Shown here in pieces: positions 43,694-52,402 of a DNA stretch of 64,000 nucleotides. The number at the start of each line of letters is the position of its first letter. Position 1 is the stretch's first letter. A model generated the notes under the pieces. That model saw only the letters and a program-made list of their open reading frames with translations, was not told where the DNA came from and searched no databases. Both the position numbers and the translations under genes were made by a program. The stretch comes from Pseudomonadota bacterium (GTDB taxonomy: Bacteria; Desulfobacterota; Desulfobulbia; Desulfobulbales; Desulfocapsaceae): positions 186,001 to 250,000 of the forward strand of contig JAEYNP010000080.1 in assembly GCA_023412495.1 (NCBI GenBank). Direction: 5' to 3'.

Positions 43694-44454
43694 GAGCGGT
43701 CGGTGTTTGACTCGGTCCCCGGTGATCCGATCAGCGAGAGGGCTTTTTCCGCAAGCTCAGCGATGCTGACATCCGCCAGCTTATCGTCGATATAGAGCGT
43801 GAGCATCGTCTGATTGCCGAGAAAAGGGGTGATTTTCGGCGTATCGGCTTGAGTGCCCAGCATGCCCAGACACCATATGGCCAACCCTGCTACCTGAGGA
43901 TCCGGTGAATTCAGGTAGGCGGCCACATCACCGGCAATTTGCCTGTCGATCATCTCGCCGCGGTGGCACTGGCAAAGCCTGCCAACCCCCCAGAGCACGC
44001 CCCGCTGCAGCATGGGGAGTTCGATGAAATTCCCGTCCTGAAAGAGTTCTTCGCCGTCCTCGCGCATATAGCTGATGAGCATGTGCAGATACTCTTTGCG
44101 TAGGCTCTCGCTGTGGCACATGATCTCGGCCATGGCCTCGGGAGCCCCCCACCCTATGCCGCCGGACTCGTCGTTCAGCGACCAGAGAAACCTGCGCATG
44201 ACGATTCTGGCGGATTCGAGGTCCTTGTCGGCCATCGCAGGGATAATCCTGCCGAAACAGCGCACAGCTCGAAAACGCACAATCTCCTCCCGGTGGCACA
44301 ACGCGATAAAGAGCGGATTCAACAGGTGTTGTTCCGGGTACCGGGAAACGAACTCGAAAATCTCCGGAAGCTCCTTTTGCTGCAAAACCTCCAGGAGTAT
44401 CTTTTTCAGCTGCCGCCTGGTAATTTCACGGTTCATGCAAAGAGCTCGGCTCAA
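43690..44454 (-). CDS. DVU0298-type HEAT-repeat protein
   Basis: 254 residues, helical, with repeats (HREEIVRFRAVRCFGRIIPA, MRRFLWSLNDESGGIGWGAPEAMAE, MLQRGVLWGVGRL, DPQVAGLAIWCLGMLG). This pattern matches the DVU0298 family of sulfate reducers as I remember it. A protein-protein scaffold is likely; no catalytic residues. Start could also be the internal Met at residue 7. It overlaps its neighbours on both sides by four bases, so it belongs to one operon with the CNB protein and the nitrilase. Confidence 0.82.
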   Translation of the reverse strand: MSRALCMNREITRRQLKKILLEVLQQKELPEIFEFVSRYPEQHLLNPLFIALCHREEIVRFRAVRCFGRIIPAMADKDLESARIVMRRFLWSLNDESGGIGWGAPEAMAEIMCHSESLRKEYLHMLISYMREDGEELFQDGNFIELPMLQRGVLWGVGRLCQCHRGEMIDRQIAGDVAAYLNSPDPQVAGLAIWCLGMLGTQADTPKITPFLGNQTMLTLYIDDKLADVSIAELAEKALSLIGSPGTESNTDRS

Positions 44455-45524
44455 ATGCTCCTGTCGTCAAGGCGCTTCATTCCTTCCATGAGCATGCCCA
44501 TGAAGCCGCCGATGACATCGAGACGTTTTTCTTTCACAGTCAACCCCTGGGTGAACTTGAACCGTCCGCTTTCCATGGCGAGGAGCCGGTAAAAGGCTTC
44601 CCTGCCAAATGAACCATTCAGCTCGGCGTGCACCAGTTCGCCCTCATTGAAAACCATCAGGCCCCGTTTCTCTTCCGATTCAATATTCAATCTGCCGGTC
44701 TTCTGGTTGGCGTTAATCATCTGGCAAAGTTCTACGGCAGAAATGTCCGCGAGTTGCCCCACCATCCCGGATGCCAGTTCTTCGGCCCGCTGCCGATTCA
44801 TCTTGGTGATACGGCTGACCAGCAGTTTGTAAAAGAAGACCTGAAGCGCCGGGAAACGGGTGAGGATGTGGCGAAAATTCTTGTAATTCATCACCGCGAT
44901 CCGGCATGGCACGGCAGCCATAATAGTGGTCGTGACCCGCTCCCCCGACAAGAGACTCATCTCGCCGAATACCTCGCCGCGATGCAGTTCCGCCAGCGTT
45001 ACCCCATGGTCGTCGATGACCTCGGCCCTGCCGGAGATGAGAATGAAGAGCCGGTCGCCCGGATCGCCCTTTTGGGTTATCGGAAACTGCCAGGGATAGT
45101 CGACCAGCTCAAGCAACGCGGAAAGATCGAGCAAATCGTTGTCGGAAAGGGGCGAGAAGATCTCGATGGAGCGCAGCAGCCCGGCAAAGCTTGCGACATT
45201 CCTGAGCTTTTCTCGCCGTTCAGCCGCCGCCAGGAGTTTCATCTGCAGCGTTGCGTAACCTTTTTCCTTCTTATATTCGAAGCGGATAATGCCACTGCAT
45301 CCCCCGCACTCGAACTTGGCTTTCTTAGTGCTGCCGAGGGCAAAGTTTTCGTAACTCGAATCGGCGGAAGCTATTTCGATAAGATCGGCGGTGAGCGTGA
45401 GACACGCAGGTTTGCCGGCCGGAAGGGCCAGTATGCCTTCCTCGATCTTCAACTCCTCCCGAACGTTGTACAGGGGGCAGTTATCCTCTTCCGTGATAAT
45501 AAAAACACCGTTGCGAAACTGCAT
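44451..45524 (-). CDS. Cyclic-nucleotide-binding protein with DUF4388-like domain
   Basis: 357 residues. N-terminal ~85 residues contain a CGGC pair (FECGGCSGIIRF). A CNB domain follows (about 115-240) with GEVFGEMSLLSGERVTTTIMA, and the C-terminal part (about 258-345) looks like DUF4388 (LADISAVELCQMINANQKTGRLNI, FNEGELVHAELNG, GREAFYRLLAMESGRFKF), a domain common in delta-proteobacterial signalling. GGGGAG precedes the ATG. No DNA-binding domain, so the output is probably protein contact. Confidence 0.86.
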   Translation of the reverse strand: MQFRNGVFIITEEDNCPLYNVREELKIEEGILALPAGKPACLTLTADLIEIASADSSYENFALGSTKKAKFECGGCSGIIRFEYKKEKGYATLQMKLLAAAERREKLRNVASFAGLLRSIEIFSPLSDNDLLDLSALLELVDYPWQFPITQKGDPGDRLFILISGRAEVIDDHGVTLAELHRGEVFGEMSLLSGERVTTTIMAAVPCRIAVMNYKNFRHILTRFPALQVFFYKLLVSRITKMNRQRAEELASGMVGQLADISAVELCQMINANQKTGRLNIESEEKRGLMVFNEGELVHAELNGSFGREAFYRLLAMESGRFKFTQGLTVKEKRLDVIGGFMGMLMEGMKRLDDRSI

Positions 45525-45536
45525 GACTCCCCTTCA

Positions 45537-45866
45537 TCAATCGGACCGGCCGAACAGCAGATAAATTACAAAACCAAGCGCAGCGGCACCGCCGAAAGCC
45601 ACCGGCAGGACCTTGTTCATCTGCAGCTCGCCGTTGACGATGAGTGTTTCCATATACGGCGTGCCGGACACCCACCATACCGCGACAAGGATCGCCACGA
45701 TCATGAGGTCCTTCCATTGCTGCTTGAACAGCATGTATCCTGCCATAATGCCGAAAGGCACTATGAACCAGGGGTTCGTGAACAATCCCACAACATCGAC
45801 ATCTTTGATCTGTTCGTGAATATGGGTAGACGCAAACCAGTCGGTGATTTTCTTCCAAATTTCCAT
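45537..45866 (-). CDS. Small integral membrane protein
   Basis: 109 residues with three hydrophobic stretches (about 30-48, 55-70, 88-106) and an amphipathic N-terminus (IWKKITDWFASTHIHEQI). I do not recognise a family. AAGGA sits eight bases before ATG 45866; ATG 45872 would put it only two bases away. First gene of the operon with the CNB, HEAT and nitrilase genes. Confidence 0.7.
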   Translation of the reverse strand: MEIWKKITDWFASTHIHEQIKDVDVVGLFTNPWFIVPFGIMAGYMLFKQQWKDLMIVAILVAVWWVSGTPYMETLIVNGELQMNKVLPVAFGGAAALGFVIYLLFGRSD

Positions 45867-46153
45867 ACGCATTTTCCTTCGGCTTACCGGCGAGGCTTTT
45901 TACTGCATTTTTGGGTTATTCAGCACCCAGTTAACTGTACTATACGGTAAGTGCTCTGGCATTATTTTTTCATATTTTATTCGATTAGGGCAAGAGGATT
46001 CAAAATTTCTCGAGAGACCGGGGGAGGGACCCGGCATCAGGGAAGGGCAAACATGAACCTCGGGTTCCAGATCGGCCAAGTCCGCTTGCTTTTCTTGAAG
46101 TGTGCTTTAAGATTGATGAAAAACAGCATCTTCTCTAGCCAACCAATTCAAAG

Positions 46154-46678
46154 ATGAAGAATACTACGAATATAATCCTCATAGGCATGCCCGGCTCGGG
46201 AAAAAGTACGGTGGGGGTGATTCTGGCCAAAAGACTTGCCATGGATTTTCTCGATACCGATATTCTCATTCAGAAGAATGCGGGACGGACCCTTCAGGAA
46301 ATCGTCGACAGCCAGGGACATATGGCACTCAGGTCACTTGAGGAGCAAGCCCTCTTGAACATCCAATGCCGAAATCACATCATAGCCACGGGCGGCAGTG
46401 CGGTCTACAGTGAACCGGCCATGCGTCATCTCAGGGAAATCGGCGCAACCATTTTCCTGCACGCCGAGCTTGCCGCCCTGCAAAGTCGGGTGTGGAATTA
46501 CGAGACGCGGGGAATCGCCAAACGTCCCGGGCAAAGCCTGCAGGACCTTTTTGCCGAACGGATGGTGCTGTACGAGAAATATGCCGATATCACCGTGCAC
46601 AGCTCGAAGCTGAACCATGATCAGGTTTGCGAAGCGATCCTGAATTTGCTAAAGCCGCTTTCAGGGCCCATCAATTAG
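46154..46678 (+). CDS. aroK: Shikimate kinase
   Basis: 174 residues. Walker A GMPGSGKSTVG (near 12), shikimate-binding DTDILI, GGSAV and the LID region with RPGQSLQDLFAER are present. Phosphorylates shikimate in chorismate synthesis, which also feeds the futalosine pathway encoded nearby. It begins a plus-strand set with ygbA-like and the epimerase. The usual GGG before the Ser is GGS here. Confidence 0.9.
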   Translation: MKNTTNIILIGMPGSGKSTVGVILAKRLAMDFLDTDILIQKNAGRTLQEIVDSQGHMALRSLEEQALLNIQCRNHIIATGGSAVYSEPAMRHLREIGATIFLHAELAALQSRVWNYETRGIAKRPGQSLQDLFAERMVLYEKYADITVHSSKLNHDQVCEAILNLLKPLSGPIN

Positions 46679-46690
46679 CCCAGGAATGCC

Positions 46691-47080
46691 ATGGATACTC
46701 AAGCGACAACTCCGGATAATCCTCCGAGGCTGCAAAGAGAATGGAAAACCATCCAGGCGATGGTTGCGCTCTACTGCCGAGGCCGGCATGGTCAGGCGCC
46801 TGGGGATTTATGCCGGGAATGCCGCGAGCTACTCTCCTACGCGAAAAAAAGATTATGCCATTGCCCGTTTCAGATCCACAAGCCAACCTGCGGCAACTGC
46901 CCGATTCACTGTTATAAAAAAGACATGCGGACTCGAGTGAAGGAAGTCATGCGTTACTCAGGGCCAAAGATGATCCTGCATCACCCCTGTCTCGCCTTCC
47001 TGCATCTCCTCGATGGTCTGCGAAAGGCACCATCTCCCCTGTACCCGCGTCCCTCCAAAGGCGATACAACAGAACCCTAG
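46691..47080 (+). CDS. YgbA-like (nitrous-oxide-stimulated promoter family) protein
   Basis: 129 residues with REWKTIQAMVALYCRGRHG, LCRECRELLSYAKKRLCHCPF and KPTCGNCPIHCYKKDMR, then VMRYSGPKMILHHP. These match the YgbA family, which E. coli induces under nitrosative stress. The Cys pattern could bind a metal cluster. The family normally ends soon after the HHP motif; the last 20 residues here are less regular. It follows aroK by 12 bases. Confidence 0.85.
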   Translation: MDTQATTPDNPPRLQREWKTIQAMVALYCRGRHGQAPGDLCRECRELLSYAKKRLCHCPFQIHKPTCGNCPIHCYKKDMRTRVKEVMRYSGPKMILHHPCLAFLHLLDGLRKAPSPLYPRPSKGDTTEP

Positions 47081-47090
47081 CGGATTAAAC

Positions 47091-48020
47091 ATGAATACTC
47101 TCATTACCGGTTGTTCAGGTTTGGTTGGCAATGCCCTGATCGAATATCTCTTCGCCCAGGGGCATTCGATTCAATGCCTGAAGCGAAACAAGCCATCTCG
47201 CCCCGGTCGATTCTGGGCCATCGATACCCTGGAGAACAGGGAAAAGAATTTTGACGGAGTCATCCACCTGGCCGGTGAGAATGTGACCATGAACCGTTGG
47301 ACGGCCAGCGTCAAGAAGGAGATCCTCCGGAGCCGCGTGGACGGGACCCGGGAGCTCATCGACTTTCTTGCCTCGCTGCCCCGCAAGCCGCAGGTATTCT
47401 TATGCGCTTCGGGTGTAGGTTATTACGGCAGCAAAGGGGATAGGATACTTGATGAGGACAGCCTCTCGGGGGAGGGTTTCCTCGCCGATGTCTGCCGGCA
47501 GTGGGAAAAGGAAACGGACCGGCTGCGGGCCATGGGAGTCCGGGTGGTGTATCTGCGGTTCGGCATGGTGCTCAGCCCCAAAGGCGGCGCCTTGCACAAG
47601 ATGCTCGGGCCTTTCAAGTCGGGATTCGGAGGGGTGGTCGGCAGCGGCGAACAGTTTATCAGCTGGATCAGCATCAGGGACGTGGTGGCCATAGTCGATT
47701 TTCTTCTCGGCAAACCGGGCATCGAAGGCCCCGTCAACATTGTCAGCCCCATTGCGGCAACCAACCGGGAATTCACCGAAGGCCTGGGCCGGGCCCTGGG
47801 TCGCCCAATCCTACTCAAGGTTCCGGAGTTTCTGGCAAAAATCACTTTCGGTCAGATCGCCGAGGAAACTCTCTTGAGCAGCATCAGGGTGACCCCCAAG
47901 GTGCTGCTGGAAAACGACTACCACTTCCGGGACCAGTCCCTCGATGCGGTGCTGCGCTTCTGCCTGAACCAGAAGTCAGAAGACAGAGGACAGAAGCCGG
48001 ATGGAATGGCTTCGCAATGA
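47091..48020 (+). CDS. TIGR01777-type NAD(P)-dependent epimerase (YfcH-like)
   Basis: 309 residues. MNTLITGCSGLVGNAL, GVIHLAGENV, SGVGYYG, WEKETDRL and ISWISIRDVVAIVDFLL are the signature of this SDR subgroup, followed by the DUF1731-like tail. Its substrate is unknown. The ATG is at 47091, ten bases after the YgbA-like stop. The last residues are encoded by a 7-mer repeat (47970-47999). Confidence 0.9.
   Translation: MNTLITGCSGLVGNALIEYLFAQGHSIQCLKRNKPSRPGRFWAIDTLENREKNFDGVIHLAGENVTMNRWTASVKKEILRSRVDGTRELIDFLASLPRKPQVFLCASGVGYYGSKGDRILDEDSLSGEGFLADVCRQWEKETDRLRAMGVRVVYLRFGMVLSPKGGALHKMLGPFKSGFGGVVGSGEQFISWISIRDVVAIVDFLLGKPGIEGPVNIVSPIAATNREFTEGLGRALGRPILLKVPEFLAKITFGQIAEETLLSSIRVTPKVLLENDYHFRDQSLDAVLRFCLNQKSEDRGQKPDGMASQ
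47970..47999 (+). repeat. Degenerate 7-mer repeat in the epimerase 3' end
   Basis: CCAGAAGTCAGAAGACAGAGGACAGAAGCC, about four units of the CAGAAGN type also found at 3375-3472 and 8878-8919. It encodes the NQKSEDRGQKPDG tail of the epimerase. Confidence 0.65.
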
Positions 48021-48065
48021 AAATGTCCTTGAACTTTGCGTAAACGTTCAGTCGGTTCGGCTTGT

Positions 48066-48136
48066 GGGGGCGAATCTTGTATTCGCCCGGTGGAACAGAA
48101 ATACTCCGCCGGGCGACCGCAAGGATCACCCCAACG
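48066..48136. terminator. REP-like hairpin pair between convergent genes
   Basis: GGGCGAAT-CTTGT-ATTCGCCC (48068-48088) is a perfect 8-bp stem. It overlaps a second possible stem CGCCCGG...CCGGGCG. Between the convergent epimerase and purC genes this fits a bidirectional terminator or REP element. No strong T-run. Confidence 0.5.
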
Positions 48137-48251
48137 AACGCTTCGCTTTTCATTTGTTTCGCTGAATAGCTACCTACTTCCGGCCCAAGGTCAGGAAATA
48201 TGCTGCATCGGCCAAAGAGGCTAAGGCGGCACATAAGGAGCTGCCTCCCGA

Positions 48252-49148
48252 TCAGCGTTTCCCGGTAAGACGCTGGAGCGCCTCTTCGTACCGCGCCCTC
48301 GTTTTTTCCACAATCTCCGCCGGCAGGGGCGGCGGCGGCGGGGTCTTGTCCCAGTCGAGAGTGGAGAGATAATCCCGCAGGTACTGCTTGTCGAAACTCG
48401 GCTGGGATTTGCCAGGCTGGTATTTGTCGACCGGCCAGAACCGCGACGAGTCGGGGGTCAGGACTTCGTCGATGAGGATCAGTTCGCCGTTATGTTCGCC
48501 CAGTTCAAACTTGGTATCTGCAATTATGATTCCCTTGGTCAGGGCGTAGTCGGCGGCCTTCCGGTAGAGACGGATACAAATGTCGGCAATTTTTCGCGCT
48601 TTTTCCTTTCCGACAATCTTTTCCATGGTCTCGGTGGAGATATTCTCGTCATGGGTCCCCAGTTCCGCCTTGGTTGAAGGTGTGAAAAGCGGCTGCGGGA
48701 ACTTGTCGGACTCCTTCATGCCGATCGGCAGGTGAAAGCCGCAGACGACCGGATCTTTTTTGTAGGCACTCCAGAACGAACCGGAGATATAGCCGCGCAC
48801 AATGCATTCGATGGTGAGCGGCCGGGTCTTCTTCACCAGGATCGACCTGCCCCGCAACTGCTCGGCATAGGGTCGGCAGACCTCGGGATATTTGTCGACA
48901 TCGGCGGTAATGAGATGATTCTCAACAATATCGCCCAGCAGATCGAACCAGAACAGAGAGAGTCGGGTGAGAATCTCTCCCTTGCCGGGGATGGCATCGT
49001 CCATGACCACATCATAGGCGGAGATCCGGTCGGTCGCCACCATGAGGAGGACATCGTCGCGTCCGGGTATTTCGTACATATCCCTGACCTTCCCCCGGTG
49101 CTTGAGCCTCAAGGCGGGAAAATCGGTTGTTGTTACAGGTGCTTTCAT
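48252..49148 (-). CDS. purC: SAICAR synthase
   Basis: 298 residues. [46 protein letters not shown] and [15 protein letters not shown] are characteristic of PurC. Joins CAIR with aspartate in purine synthesis. It is the last gene of the futalosine-pathway run, 23 bases after the DUF3108 gene. A poly-Pro stretch (PPPPPLP) lies near the C-terminus. Confidence 0.96.
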   Translation of the reverse strand: MKAPVTTTDFPALRLKHRGKVRDMYEIPGRDDVLLMVATDRISAYDVVMDDAIPGKGEILTRLSLFWFDLLGDIVENHLITADVDKYPEVCRPYAEQLRGRSILVKKTRPLTIECIVRGYISGSFWSAYKKDPVVCGFHLPIGMKESDKFPQPLFTPSTKAELGTHDENISTETMEKIVGKEKARKIADICIRLYRKAADYALTKGIIIADTKFELGEHNGELILIDEVLTPDSSRFWPVDKYQPGKSQPSFDKQYLRDYLSTLDWDKTPPPPPLPAEIVEKTRARYEEALQRLTGKR

Positions 49149-49171
49149 GTGGAGCTACTCCTTCGATCTCT

Positions 49172-50029
49172 TTATTTTTTCTTCTCTACTTCTTCTCGAA
49201 TTGCAGCGTAACGTAAACAGGCGGGATTGTCGTAAGACACCAGTTCGGCGGTAAGCGAGCCGATGATGATCTTCGAGTTGATCAGCACCGGCACTCGGCA
49301 TTCGTCGTCAGTGTACCAGATCACCGTATCCCCTTTCTTGTCATAGAGGCCCTTGAATTTCATGATAGGCATGATTTCAACCGCCGTAACCGGTCCCAGC
49401 AGGGTCTCGTCGAAGCGTTTTCTGGCAACGGCGTTAACCATTACCTCATTGCGCTTCTTGTCGGCGAAGGTCGGCACGATAAATCCTCCCCCGATGGGAA
49501 AGTCCATCAGCCTGCTGTTGAAAAAGGATGAAAATTCATTGTTAGTTTCACCTTCAACCTGAAAAATTCCTTCTATCTTGTTGTTTTTGGTGTATTTTAT
49601 CCTACCGTTTTTTTGATCGAACTCGATCACCCGATGCGCCCGGTAGTTATACCCTTCCTTCTGCCAGATCTCGTAATGATAGGGCAGCCGTTTCGGACCG
49701 CGAACCTTGGTGATATGGAGGTCCTCGATCGGATAGATCAGATCGACCGCGCCGTTTCTGGTCGACACCTCGGCCCGGATCTCGTATTCCTCGGTATTTC
49801 TGTCCAAGGCCTTCACCTGCAGATGCAGCTCACCGATTTTAATGCCGCCGGTCCAGGAGACGTCGTACACCAGGGTCTCGTTACCGGAATAGCCGATTCC
49901 AAGAAGTTCAGGAACAATTTCTCCGAAAGGCGGTCGACCTGTCGATGCCGCCGACTCCCCGGCGGTGGCAGGCCCTAAGAGCGCTGTAACGGCAAGGATA
50001 ATAATCGGCAGATATCGGATAATCTTCAT
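49172..50029 (-). CDS. DUF3108-family exported protein
   Basis: 285 residues. A signal peptide (IIILAVTALLGPATA) is followed by GETLVYDVSWTGGIKIGEL-like GNETLVYDVSWTGGIK and EIRAEVSTRNGAVDLIYPIEDL, and a C-terminal block ending with WYTDDECRVPVLINSKIIIGSLTAEL, all typical of DUF3108. Probably periplasmic; function unknown. It lies three bases after ubiA, in the menaquinone operon. Confidence 0.85.
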   Translation of the reverse strand: MKIIRYLPIIILAVTALLGPATAGESAASTGRPPFGEIVPELLGIGYSGNETLVYDVSWTGGIKIGELHLQVKALDRNTEEYEIRAEVSTRNGAVDLIYPIEDLHITKVRGPKRLPYHYEIWQKEGYNYRAHRVIEFDQKNGRIKYTKNNKIEGIFQVEGETNNEFSSFFNSRLMDFPIGGGFIVPTFADKKRNEVMVNAVARKRFDETLLGPVTAVEIMPIMKFKGLYDKKGDTVIWYTDDECRVPVLINSKIIIGSLTAELVSYDNPACLRYAAIREEVEKKK

Positions 50030-50032
50030 CAG

Positions 50033-50911
50033 TTAGTCTCCGCCGGTAATGAGAGAAATCCAGGTCGCCGCAAAGAGGGTAATGCTGATCAGGCCGTTCA
50101 TGGAGAAAAAGGAGGCGTGGATCCGTGACAGATCATCGGGTTTCACCAGCATGTGCTGGTAAAGCAAGGCTCCCGCCGTCAGCACGATGCCGATATAATA
50201 GAAATAATTCAAACCGGCCTGCCAACCGGTCATGGCGAAGAAGACGAAGGCCAGCAGATGAAAGCCACCGGCCAGCCGAAAGGCCCTCTGTCTGCCCAGT
50301 CGCGCCGGCAGGGAGTAGAGCCCGGTGAACTTGTCGAAATCGGCGTCGAGGCAGGCATAGATGGTATCGAAACCGGCCACCCAGAAAATGACCCCGAGTG
50401 AGAGAATATAGGGGTATCCCTGCAACTCTCCGCTTACCGCCACCCAGCCTCCGAGGGGCGAGAAAGCCAGCGCGATACCGAGAATCAAGTGGCAGAAAGA
50501 GGTGAATCTTTTGGTCAGCGAATAAAAGAGGGTCAGCCCCAGGGCGAACGGCGACAACTGCAGCGTGAGGGGGTTGAGCTGAGCGCAGGCCGCAAAAAAA
50601 AGACCGCCGGCAATGATGACCATCGCCCAGGCCTCCCCGAGCTTGACCGTTCCCGCGGGGATGGCGCGGCCCGCGGTGCGCGGATTGCCCGCATCGAATT
50701 TGCGGTCGACAATCCGGTTGAAACCCATGGCACAGGTGCGGGCCCCAACCATGGCCAGGACCACCCACAGCATGGTCGCGAGCTCGGGCAGGCCTCCTGC
50801 GGCCAGAAAGGCCCCGGTAAAGGCAAAGGGCATGGCGAAGACGGTCAGCTTGAACTGGATCATCTCCAGCAGGACCGCGACCTTTTCTACGAGGGTATGA
50901 TGTCGTTCCAT
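50033..50911 (-). CDS. UbiA-family prenyltransferase (likely MqnP)
   Basis: 292 residues with about eight membrane segments. Catalytic Asp-rich motifs: NRIVDRKFDAGNPRTAGR (near 70) and DxxxD-type DTIYACLDADFDK near 190. In futalosine-pathway bacteria the UbiA homologue (MqnP) prenylates the naphthoate ring precursor. Start set at ATG 50911, preceded by GGGAAGAAAGAG; a longer frame overlaps ubiX far more. It overlaps ubiX by 25 bases. Confidence 0.92.
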   Translation of the reverse strand: MERHHTLVEKVAVLLEMIQFKLTVFAMPFAFTGAFLAAGGLPELATMLWVVLAMVGARTCAMGFNRIVDRKFDAGNPRTAGRAIPAGTVKLGEAWAMVIIAGGLFFAACAQLNPLTLQLSPFALGLTLFYSLTKRFTSFCHLILGIALAFSPLGGWVAVSGELQGYPYILSLGVIFWVAGFDTIYACLDADFDKFTGLYSLPARLGRQRAFRLAGGFHLLAFVFFAMTGWQAGLNYFYYIGIVLTAGALLYQHMLVKPDDLSRIHASFFSMNGLISITLFAATWISLITGGD

Positions 50912-51459
50912 CTCTTTCTTCCCGGAATCTCCAGCCCCAGCTGATCGGCAAGGCGCCAGACGAAGGTTTCGGCAGCCTCTTCCAGGGTGGAGGGTCGTAA
51001 ATAGTAACTCGGCATGGTCGGACACAGGATCCCACCGGCATCATGGACCGCCAGCATATTCTGCAGGTGCGTGCGATTGAGCGGCGTCTCCCTGACCGCC
51101 AGCACCAGCTTCCGACGTTCCTTGAGCATGACATCCGCCGCCCGATGGATGAGGTTGATCGAAAGCCCCCGGGCAATGGCCGCAAGCGACCCCATGGTGC
51201 ACGGCAGGACCACCATCGCCTGGTAATCGCTCGATCCGGAGGCCGGCGGCGCCGACATGTCCGCATGGTGGAACCATCGGGAGACCAGGGGCAGCTGTTC
51301 GGGCGCAAGGCCTTGCTCCATTTTCAGGACCTTTCTGCCCGCCTCCGAGCAGATACCATGAACCTCGACCCCCAGATCGGCGAGAGCGGTCAAAAAAGAG
51401 GTCACGAAGAGCATGCCGCTCGCCCCGGTGATCCCGAGCAATATCTTCTGCGTATGCAT
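50887..51459 (-). CDS. ubiX: UbiX-family flavin prenyltransferase (MqnM-type)
   Basis: 190 residues. LLGITGASGMLF at the start, PCTMGSLAAIARGLS (FMN site), RKLVLAVRETPLNRTHLQNM, and GGILCPTMPSYYLRPS are UbiX hallmarks. It makes prenylated FMN for a UbiD-type decarboxylase (MqnL in this pathway; not in the window). Sits between mqnA and ubiA. Confidence 0.94.
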   Translation of the reverse strand: MHTQKILLGITGASGMLFVTSFLTALADLGVEVHGICSEAGRKVLKMEQGLAPEQLPLVSRWFHHADMSAPPASGSSDYQAMVVLPCTMGSLAAIARGLSINLIHRAADVMLKERRKLVLAVRETPLNRTHLQNMLAVHDAGGILCPTMPSYYLRPSTLEEAAETFVWRLADQLGLEIPGRKRWNDIIPS

Positions 51460-51503
51460 AACTGCAATCGTCTCCTGTCAATTCGCGGGCAGTTTCCGAA
51501 GAA

Positions 51504-52367
51504 TTAAAAAAGGTTGGCGAAAATCTTCAGCGGTACGGCATTCTTGGGAATATCCCCACGCTTGATGAGGTGCTCGAAGAAGATCTCCAGGGCCTTGCGT
51601 TTCTGGCTCCCCAGATCGTACTCGATGGCCGAAAGATATTCGAAACATCTTTTTTCCGTCATTGGTATACGCGGGGCGGCCATACCGCAGATCGCCCTCA
51701 AGTCGTCCTTGCCTTCATCACGGCATCTGAGCAATTCCCGGTGGATGTCGCTCAGCATCTCCGGCTGTTCCGCACAGAATTCCTCCCGGACGGCGCACAC
51801 GGAAAAAACGAAGGGAAGGCCCGTTTCCCGCTTCCAGATATCGCCGAGATCGAACTGATAGAGGAATACGGAAGAATCCACCAGCCTCAAAGCATCGTCG
51901 CCTATGGCCAGCACCGCCTTGAAATTCTTATGTTTGGCCGAAAGCACGTCTCCCGTTTCATACTGCGGACGAACCTTATAGTATTCCTCGAGAATTATTT
52001 TCACCAGGTTTACCGAAGTCTCAGACTGCGCGCTGAGCAGGACCCTCGCCCCGTCCAGTTGATCCATGGGTAAATGGGAAAAGAGAAAAACCGAGCCGAC
52101 CGGACCATTGGCGCTGATCGTCAGGCCGGAGAGTATCTTGTAGCGATCGGGACGGGCTCCATATTCGTAGCTGGAAACAAAACCCAGGTCAACCTCTCCG
52201 CTGGCCAGTTTCCTATTCAAAACCGCCGGCGGGGCCTCGATCACCTGCCAGTCACCTCGATGGACCGTTGCCTTCCATCGTTCATAGATAGGAGCGACAT
52301 TGATGTAGCTTACCATCCCTATTCGAGCCGAGGGGGGTGTATCCGAAGCTTTCGTATTCATGTGCAT
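51504..52367 (-). CDS. mqnA: Chorismate dehydratase MqnA
   Basis: About 287 residues: RIGMVSYINVAPIYERW, PAVLNRKLASGEVDLGFVSSYEYG, SVFLFSHLP, LSAQSETSVNLVKIIL and IGDDALRL are typical of MqnA, which removes water from chorismate to give the 3-enolpyruvylbenzoate that MqnE uses. The ATG at 52367 (or 52361) follows GGGAAG and lies 35 bases after mqnX; a longer frame would overlap mqnX and lacks support. Confidence 0.92.
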   Translation of the reverse strand: MHMNTKASDTPPSARIGMVSYINVAPIYERWKATVHRGDWQVIEAPPAVLNRKLASGEVDLGFVSSYEYGARPDRYKILSGLTISANGPVGSVFLFSHLPMDQLDGARVLLSAQSETSVNLVKIILEEYYKVRPQYETGDVLSAKHKNFKAVLAIGDDALRLVDSSVFLYQFDLGDIWKRETGLPFVFSVCAVREEFCAEQPEMLSDIHRELLRCRDEGKDDLRAICGMAAPRIPMTEKRCFEYLSAIEYDLGSQKRKALEIFFEHLIKRGDIPKNAVPLKIFANLF

Positions 52368-52402
52368 ACTTCCCGGAAACGGAATTTTTTCAAGTATGGA
52401 AT

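Noticed and set aside
50912..51025. Longer N-terminus for the UbiA-family protein
   Set aside because: Lies within ubiX and lacks a Shine-Dalgarno; ATG 50911 has one.
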